Assembly (NCBI RefSeq): GCF_000004195.4
Contig: NC_030685.2
Coordinates: 50,771,516 to 50,835,515 of the forward strand
Source: Xenopus tropicalis
Taxonomy: Eukaryota > Chordata > Amphibia > Anura > Pipidae
Length of the DNA stretch: 64,000 nt
Direction: 5' to 3'
Below are positions 57,466 through 64,000 of this stretch, piece after piece; the stretch's first letter is position 1, and each line of letters starts with the position of its first letter. The position numbers and the translations under genes were made by a program. The notes below the pieces were generated by a model. That model saw only the letters and a program-made list of their open reading frames with translations, was not told the origin of the DNA and did not search any database.

Positions 57466-59873
57466 TCCCGTGAGGTAAGGGTTTGAGTGAGGCTTACTAT
57501 GGGCAAGCAAATTTGTTTGTTAACATTGTAAATAAAAGCTGCAGCTTTTTCCCCCCAGTGTCATTATTTATAGCCAAGAAATGGAGGTAACGATGACCAG
57601 TGACCTGGATGCTGCACAGGTCAAAGCAGCTATGTCTCCATGGTTAATGAAATCAAAGAAGCAATTTTTTTAGCAAAAAAATACACAAAAAAAAACCTAT
57701 AAAAATATGCAGGGTTTATGAAGGGGTTATAGCACTGTCTGCAAGACATTTTCTCAATTTATAATGTGCTTCCTGCCTAGAGACAGGAATGCTGGTGCAG
57801 CCTGGTATACTTTGTGGTAATGTTTAATAACATTGATTTGTTTAAATCAGGAAGCTATCAGCAGTTCAGATTTATTACATCTTGAGTCAAAAAGGTCATG
57901 TAGGTTGTGTTCTAGCTAAATAAAGGCTGATAGCATTACAGTAGGATCCTGACATGCACTGACACTGTTAGAATGTATAGGCAAATATGTGCTTATCTGA
58001 TGAATTTTATTAGCAAATGTTATGCCCAAACCTAAATAAAATAACTCAAGTTTAACCATTAAAAAGGCAGCTGTATGCCCCCCCCCCCTTTGACATGAGC
58101 CCATTCAGCTGGGTTTATCAGTTGGACAAACTATATGAACTTCCAAAATAAATATATTTTTTTTACAATGTAATATCAACTACCACAGATTGAATACCAC
58201 GTTTTGTGGCCAGTGCTAAATTGCCTCTAGTCCGAAAACACTTTTCTTAATAAAATGACTCTTCAGGCAATTTCACATGATTGCACAAGTAAAGTATTTT
58301 ACCTTCGCCAATTCAGCTTAACTTCAATGCAAAGGTAATATGCAAGATTCAAAGCTTTGCAAATACGTAAGTGGTGTATATAATAAAGGATATTCATAAT
58401 AAAAGATGTTTTTGGATGTTTTATCACTAAGCATATGAAACTAGTGGAGAAATGTAATAAAAGTTGTAAACACCAAAATTTGCACAAATAAGAATACAAA
58501 TTTGCATTTGTATGTACAATGTAATATATTACATTTTTGAGTTTTCCTCTGCCTGGGGAATAGAGAACGGGACCCTGTTTCATTGCTCCTCAGTTTAGGG
58601 CCTCAGATCAAAGTACTAACTTCACTATGAAAAAATGACCTTTTAAAATCCTTGGGTAATGTTTTGGGGCTCCCATATTTTGGCTTCTTGGCATGATCAA
58701 ATGTATATAAAAATAAGCCCATCCAACAGGGCCAGCAAAAATGTAGCTTATTGTTTAGAAAGCATTTACCAAGTCATATCTGCTGTGGAGGGAGACACAA
58801 AATAAGAAATAGGTTGCAGCATTATGAAGCAAAGGGCAGAGGTTTACAGTATGAAATTGGAAGTGAACACATACTTTAAAGCACAAACTCTTTCTTCAGC
58901 TAAGAATTTGAGCTAGGGTTGAAAGTGCTTTATTGTGTATAAGTGAGATATTGTGTGCATTATTTGGATCAATAAAAAATGTCCAGATTTATATGCAAAC
59001 CTGATATTCAACCAATACTTTATTGCTTATTATAAAACTGTACAGAATATCAATTGAAGGAGTGTGTAGATCAATGAGAGAGATGAAGAACAGAAGATGG
59101 CCTACAACTAACAGATGCTGGAGAACCGTAAATAATAAATGTTCTCTGAGATCATGTGTATTTTACCATTGATTTCACCATAAGCTAGGAACTGTATAGG
59201 GATTTCTGTGATTCTCCCTAAATATCTGAGCACGGTATGGGTCACTGTCACATTATGATGTGCAATAATTTATTATAATGTAATTCAACACTTTTAAGAT
59301 ATAAAATTTGTTTGTTTTGCATTTAGGTTTTGAGGCATAATAATGCATAGTTACTTTACAACAATGTATGTAGTGGGTTATTGTTCTTTTTTTTTTTTTT
59401 TTGCTCTTTAGTATTGTATTATCTTTAGTATGTTATCTAATATCTAATAGCAATCAGTGGTTTGAACAACAGTTTGGAAGATGGATAGTAAAGGGCATTA
59501 TGAGTATCTAGGCTGTGAACAAATTTGCTCTGTTCTGGTTGCGGGCTTCTCTGGTCCCCACTACTGTACAACTTTCTTTATAAAAGATGTAGAATAGAAA
59601 AGCAAATTAAAACATAAAATTTTTATCGTCTGCATCATACTAGACTACAACGGGGTTAATGTAATAAAATTTCTAACATTTGCATCAGCCTATATCAATC
59701 AGCATTGATTGGGATTTTAACCGGTGGGCCCTTTGACCTTTTTGGAGCACAAAGCATTAACTCTTTTCAAATTTTTCCTGGCTCTGCTTGTTTGTTTATT
59801 TATTACCAAGATAGGAAAGAGTTAATACAACACTCTATGATGTGAACGCTATATATGAAAAATCCAAGACCTC
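57466..59873. other. No feature recognised
   Basis: A+T-rich; C11 run at about 58078-58088 and T18 run at about 59385-59402. No gene or repeat termini. Confidence 0.5.
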
Positions 59874-59876
59874 TAA

Positions 59877-60118
59877 GGGCTCTGGCACACGGGGAGATTA
59901 GTCGCCCGCGACAAATCTCTCTGTTCGCGGACGACTAATCTCCCCGAAATGTTTACTCTCAAGGCAACTTCTGTGATTTCACTGAAATCGCACCGCCGCG
60001 TATGCCATCCCACCGGTGATTTACATTTTCGCCGGTGGGATGGCATTTCGGGGAGATTAGTCGCCCATGAACAGGGAGATTTGTAGCGGGCGACTAATCT
60101 CCCCGTGTGCCAGAGCCC
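59877..60118. mobile_element. PIF/Harbinger-like palindromic MITE, GGGCTCTGGCACAC ends
   Basis: Left GGGCTCTGGCACACGGGGAG, right CTCCCCGTGTGCCAGAGCCC. TAA lies at both edges (59874-59876, 60119-60121), consistent with PIF/Harbinger. A second, inner pair (GACTAATCTCCCCGAAATG and its inverse) and a third (CATCCCACCGG and its inverse) make nested stems through the whole 242 bp. Non-coding. Confidence 0.9.
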
Positions 60119-60121
60119 TAA

Positions 60122-61186
60122 AACAGATTATCCTAGTGCATAAACATTTGGGGAGACGGCACTCCCCCAAGCAATTCTAACCACCAAAAAAGGTACCAAC
60201 ACTCAAAGCAATTGCAATAGGGAAGCAGTCCCTCATATTTATTGTATCAAAGAAAAACAAACAATGGCCCTTCATTTTTTTGGGACAAGCATATTTGCTA
60301 CTGCCAGGGTTTGTTTTGTTTTTCCGTAGAAAGCAGCAACAGGTGAGTAAAGTCATTTTGACTGCCTCGGTTCTGCCTAAGTGCACCACACTGGTCAAAG
60401 CTCCATGTGTATCATAAGCTGTAGACTGGAAGGCTTAGAGGAAGATGATGAAAGGAAAAGAGAGATTAGGAAGAAAGTTTTTGTGTGCACAAACTGTCTC
60501 ACGTAACTGGTAACTTCTATAAAATGGTGCCTGTAGAGATTATTGGTTTGAAATGTTTAAAGATTCTAATGTCAGGTAAGGTATTTAAAAACCGTGAAAG
60601 TATAAGCTAAAGACTGCCAGTGATGGAACTGTACTGTAGGTGATAACAGATAAGGGAAAGTCCTCATACAATTTTCTCTTCCTGCAATCAATCCAATGAT
60701 CCCTCTGCAGCTGTGAAATGTTAAGGAAGAGACTGTTTTGATGTGTTTGGAATGTATAATAAACAGACCACATACCAACTGTAAAACTATACTGCAGTTT
60801 CAGAGAGCTGGAGAAAATGAATTGTTTTTATACCTATCTGGACAGTTATGACCTCTTGCAAAGTCATGGAAAAGGGAGAATGAATCAAGACTTCTTTGGC
60901 ATTAACTCTGTTTTTCTGCTAAAAGGAGGCCAAAAAAGTTTATGTTGGAAAAAGACACAAAACAGTGGGATTGGTGCTTTGCTGAGAAATCAAGTTATTA
61001 ACATCAGAAGTAACATTCTCTCCGCATGGTGTTTGTGTAAGCAGCTGAAATGGCTTTCCTCCATTAAGTTTAATTCAACTTTGGTAGAGAGACATATTCC
61101 TCTGAGCCAATACAGGTAATTCCCATGAAGTTAAGTCACAGTAACAGTGGTGAAACTAGCTATACAGCAGACCCTGTGGCCGTAGT
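60122..61186. other. No feature recognised
   Basis: A 100-residue plus ORF at 60817-61119 has no recognisable family and no supporting codon or splice evidence that I can defend. Confidence 0.45.
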
Positions 61187-61209
61187 GGGGGGGGGGGGGG
61201 GGGGGGGGG
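61187..61209. repeat. G23 homopolymer
   Basis: Twenty-three consecutive G on the plus strand. Could fold as a G-quadruplex; length is also prone to sequencing error. Confidence 0.95.
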
Positions 61210-61210
61210 A

Positions 61211-61280
61211 TGATGGCACATGGAGAGATTTGTTGCCCACAGGAAATCTGGCCCAGGGGCGACAAATTTTCTGAAAATTC
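61211..61280. mobile_element. Small remnant related to the 59877-60118 family
   Basis: GGCACATGGAGAGATTTGTT and GGGGCGACAAATTTT are an inverted pair similar in text to the GGGGAGATT/GACAAATCT motifs of that element. Confidence 0.4.
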
Positions 61281-61699
61281 TATTGCATTGGCGTTAGAGT
61301 GAATTTACTTACAATAGGAAGTGGCTTGGGTGGCTTCAGGCATTACTGTGTTAAAGCAGTCTAAACAACGAGCTGCATTAAACATGACTTTTATTCCAGA
61401 CAATTTAGAAACATCACACAGTGGTTATAAGGCAGGACAAGTCTGCCTAATGCTTTTCAAACTCTACAGTACTTAATTATATGCTAATATCAAATTATAA
61501 AACAAGATGCCACATTTTGGTCACGTTATTCTAAACTAATTACATGACTTGCACAAACCCAGATATCTAAAAGAATTAATCCGCAACCTATTTTTTAGTT
61601 AGTGCCTTAGGTCCTGGTTTGTGGCAAGAAGATCCAAAAGAAAACGTCCCAGTCTAATTGGAGCAGTAACCTTTTCTATCACCTGAACTTTTAATAAAT

Positions 61700-62870
61700 T
61701 ACTTTATCCCTCTGTACATGTGGCAAAATGCCTGCTTATTGCAGTGTCCATACTGCATTTATCTACGGCAAACACATGTTCCCTCACATCTTTCAACTTA
61801 CAAATGGTTCTACACATACATATATACAGCACCTCACATGTTTTACACTAAAGGAAATAAACAACAAAAATTATGTTAAAGGTGACCTAAATTTGCTGCC
61901 AGAATCTTTTACTTGGCAACAAATGCACTGGCTGCTGCCACGCCTAAATGTTTCCCTCAGGTCCAACCAAGTGTTCCACGCACTGGAGACGCCTAACATC
62001 TGTATGGCAGAATTCCTGTCAGGAGATGATTTCTTTCTCAATCTGATTACATTTAGGTATCAAAAGATTTTCTCTATTTGTGTCACAAACTCTCCTATAG
62101 GCAGAAGTTATCACCTCCTCTGGATAAGATGTTTGAATAAATCTATTTCCCAATTCCCTTGCACGTGTGTGGCACAGCATTTCTGTTAAGCAGTTCCTCC
62201 TCACTTGAAGGAGCTGCCCATCAGGTATCCCTCTCACCATATGTTTTGAGAGTCAACTTTGTGTGTGTAATAATGTATTCCTAGCAAATTTTCCAAAATA
62301 ATTCACTAATAATATCTTTATTATTTTCCAGTTTTACTGCAAGTGTAAAATACAGATTCAAACCATTGTTATTCACATAATCCAACAAATTCTCAGGAGT
62401 ATAGAGACCCCGTTTCCATATAATTAGCAGGTCATTGATAAACCTCACAACCACACAACCTGTTCATTAAAGGGACTTCCACCCCCAAAGATGTGGGACT
62501 CCTCCCACGTAGAGGTTGGCGTATTAGGGGAGGGGGGGCAAACACCACACTCATTGCCGTCCTAAACCTCTGAAAGTAGAATGTTCCACAACATGAGTAC
62601 ATGGATCCAATGGATAACTTGAAAATATTATCTTAAGAGTAGGTAATCGATTCAACTCCTTTCCCATGTGAGATTAAGGAGTACAAAGAACTCATCAAGT
62701 GAAATCCAAGCAAAATCTTCAGCCCAATTAAACTTTTTCAATTTATCGAGTAGATCCATGAAAGGCAATAAGTATAAACATTTATATTTGATACGCTCTC
62801 ATTCAAACACCCAATCCCACCATTACTGGTCTTGCCTTCAGTCTTCTTCAAACCCTTCTGGGCAAATGGT
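61700..62870 (-). mobile_element. Penelope-like retroelement remnant
   Basis: On the minus strand from about 62870 downward, the pieces follow Penelope order: a pre-palm GIGCLNESVS stretch, an FYFQRFRTAM box (normally GTAMG), the palm, the post-palm IPDGQLLQVRRNC segment, then a Cys-containing linker and a decayed GIY-YIG-like region towards 61730. Several frame changes and stops. Ends and target duplication not found. Confidence 0.75.
62019..62620 (-). pseudogene. Penelope-like reverse transcriptase remnant
   Basis: Minus strand: an FAPPPNTP stretch and HIFGGGSPFNEQVV, then RFINDLLIIWKRGLYTPENL at about 62385-62446, where the catalytic YIDD box reads FIND so the first aspartate is Asn. This is followed by LLDYVNNNGLNLYFTLAV. 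After frame changes, the 73-residue piece 62019-62240 reads IPDGQLLQVRRNCLTEM, ARELGNRFIQTSYPEEVI and AYRRVCDTNRENLL, a segment characteristic of Penelope RTs. Penelope elements pair this RT with a GIY-YIG endonuclease; here both are damaged. Placement is from remembered family motifs. Confidence 0.78.
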
Positions 62871-64000
62871 GGAAAATAGTTCCCATTGTTTTGTGATATC
62901 ACGTCAACTTGCAGTGCAGCAGTAATCAGCAAATTAAGTTTAGCAGAGAAATCACATGGCTGTGGCACCCTGGGAGATGAAGACAATGTCAAATTTTAAA
63001 ATTAAATATAATAAAACCTGTTTGCGCTCTTAAAAATGGATTTCAATGCAGGATTGTACAGGAGAAGCTCTATTAACTGATGTGTCCCATGACAGTATTC
63101 CTTTTTCCTATTGTCACTGTGAAAACATTGTCAATGTGCAAAGCACACAATTTCAGTGCAATACACCATGTTTTCTAACAAATCCCAGAATTCCAGCATA
63201 ATTACAGGCTCCATAATTTTAATTTAAAAAAAAATGCCAAACTAAAGAAAACACATTAGGGTGTCATTGTAGATGCAGAGGCAAGTGACAGAGCATTAAG
63301 GAGAACAAACATAGCACCCCTTTGTTGCTCAGTCAGAAAGCATTTGCTGCAGAGCACAGAACTTGAGGGTGCAAGTAGCCCTGAATAATATATGTTAGAG
63401 GGTTGGCAGGGGGCGTGGCCTACATGCCCAACCCTGCCCCTCATGAATACACTGCTAAATGCTGCCAAACATGGGTTGTGATGTATTTTTTGGGGAAGCG
63501 CTGGTACTTGAACCATACTGTAGGCGCTGATGGAGGGACAGGGTGAAAAGTGCAAAAAGCATGCCAGCTTGTGTCAGTCTTTCTGCCATTAGCTAAAGCC
63601 CCCTTCTGTCAAAACTTGATGATAGATAACTTATAAAGCTATATACATTTTTTTATTGAAATATATTGTATCATGTAATATTACATTCATAATGACATAT
63701 TAAAATTGTAATATATATATAAACCCTGGAAAAATAGTTGGTTCTATTATAATCCTTAAAAGTGAATTAACATTGTGCTTTACAATTGTGGAAATCTTTA
63801 GGCATAATCCAATATTTATAAAGCTGTATCATTTATCCAATGCCAGAATAACACCTAACATGATGCTACTACATTACATCATCACAGACCTGCAGTAACC
63901 AATTGAATTAAGGGGGACAAATTCAGGTAGCTGGTTTGTAAACTGGTGTAATATGCATTGTAAAAAGTAGAGTGATTCCATAAATGCTGTTATGCAGGTT
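62871..64000. other. No feature recognised
   Basis: A+T-rich. GGGTTGGCAGGGGGCGTGG at about 63401 with GCCCAACCCTGCCCC after it forms a loose inverted pair. A 99-residue minus ORF (63256-63555) is not recognised. Confidence 0.45.

Noticed and set aside
60817..61119. 100-residue plus ORF followed by CAG/GTAATT, possibly an exon with a splice donor
   Set aside because: No recognisable protein, and a single donor-like match is expected by chance.
1..64000. CRISPR array, bacterial operons or prophage
   Set aside because: The regular arrays have no unique spacers of uniform length, there are no bacterial genes, and all mobile elements are of vertebrate type.

Overview
The window looks like non-coding genomic DNA of an amphibian, most probably a Xenopus frog. 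It is A+T-rich with no bacterial-style gene packing. No long open reading frame reads as a host protein. It is crowded with repeat families that I associate with Xenopus: TTAA-flanked T2/Kolobok-type miniature elements starting TTAAAGG, hAT-type elements with 8-bp duplications, TA/TAA-flanked foldback MITEs, Ty3/Gypsy LTR pieces, and fragments of L1-like, L2/CR1-like and Penelope-like retrotransposons. The species call is inferred from remembered repeat families, not from a database search. No host exon, tRNA, rRNA or CRISPR array could be supported.

Layout. 1-4870: a hairpin-rich MITE, a Tc1/mariner end beside a TG/TA microsatellite, a degenerate 34-bp array, a probable hAT-type element carrying a 21-bp minisatellite, and a 165-bp tandem duplication. 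4905-6810: a decayed Ty3/Gypsy element on the minus strand (LTR end, gag, part of pol). 8132-9174: a nested MITE holding a perfect 88-bp inverted repeat. 10090-16644: several TTAA MITEs, a large foldback (15356-15894) and a hAT MITE. 16998-17954: a solo Gypsy LTR interrupted by a MITE. 19757-21140: an L2/CR1-like LINE on the minus strand interrupted by a MITE. 22552-33040: MITEs and hAT elements, several with intact target duplications. 34417-35984: a 1.57-kb hAT-type element with perfect 8-bp duplications, followed by a 34-bp satellite array. 41381-44415: a 5'-truncated L1-like LINE on the minus strand with the best preserved coding sequence in the window. 44846-45551: a hAT element with a nested MITE. 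46957-61280: scattered MITEs, a nested pair at 53381-54244 and a palindromic MITE at 59877-60118. 61700-62870: a decayed Penelope-like element.

The genes do not work together as a pathway: every recognisable coding sequence belongs to a retrotransposon and is damaged, except that the L1-like reverse transcriptase segment keeps its FADD motif in a 246-residue open stretch. The MITEs have no coding capacity and would depend on transposases made elsewhere. The nesting gives a relative history of insertions. The structurally most unusual items are the perfect 88-bp inverted repeat, the three adjacent hairpins near the start, the ~230-bp-arm foldback, and the 34-bp array that stays open in all three forward frames. 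I did not find a new biological system that the sequence alone can support.
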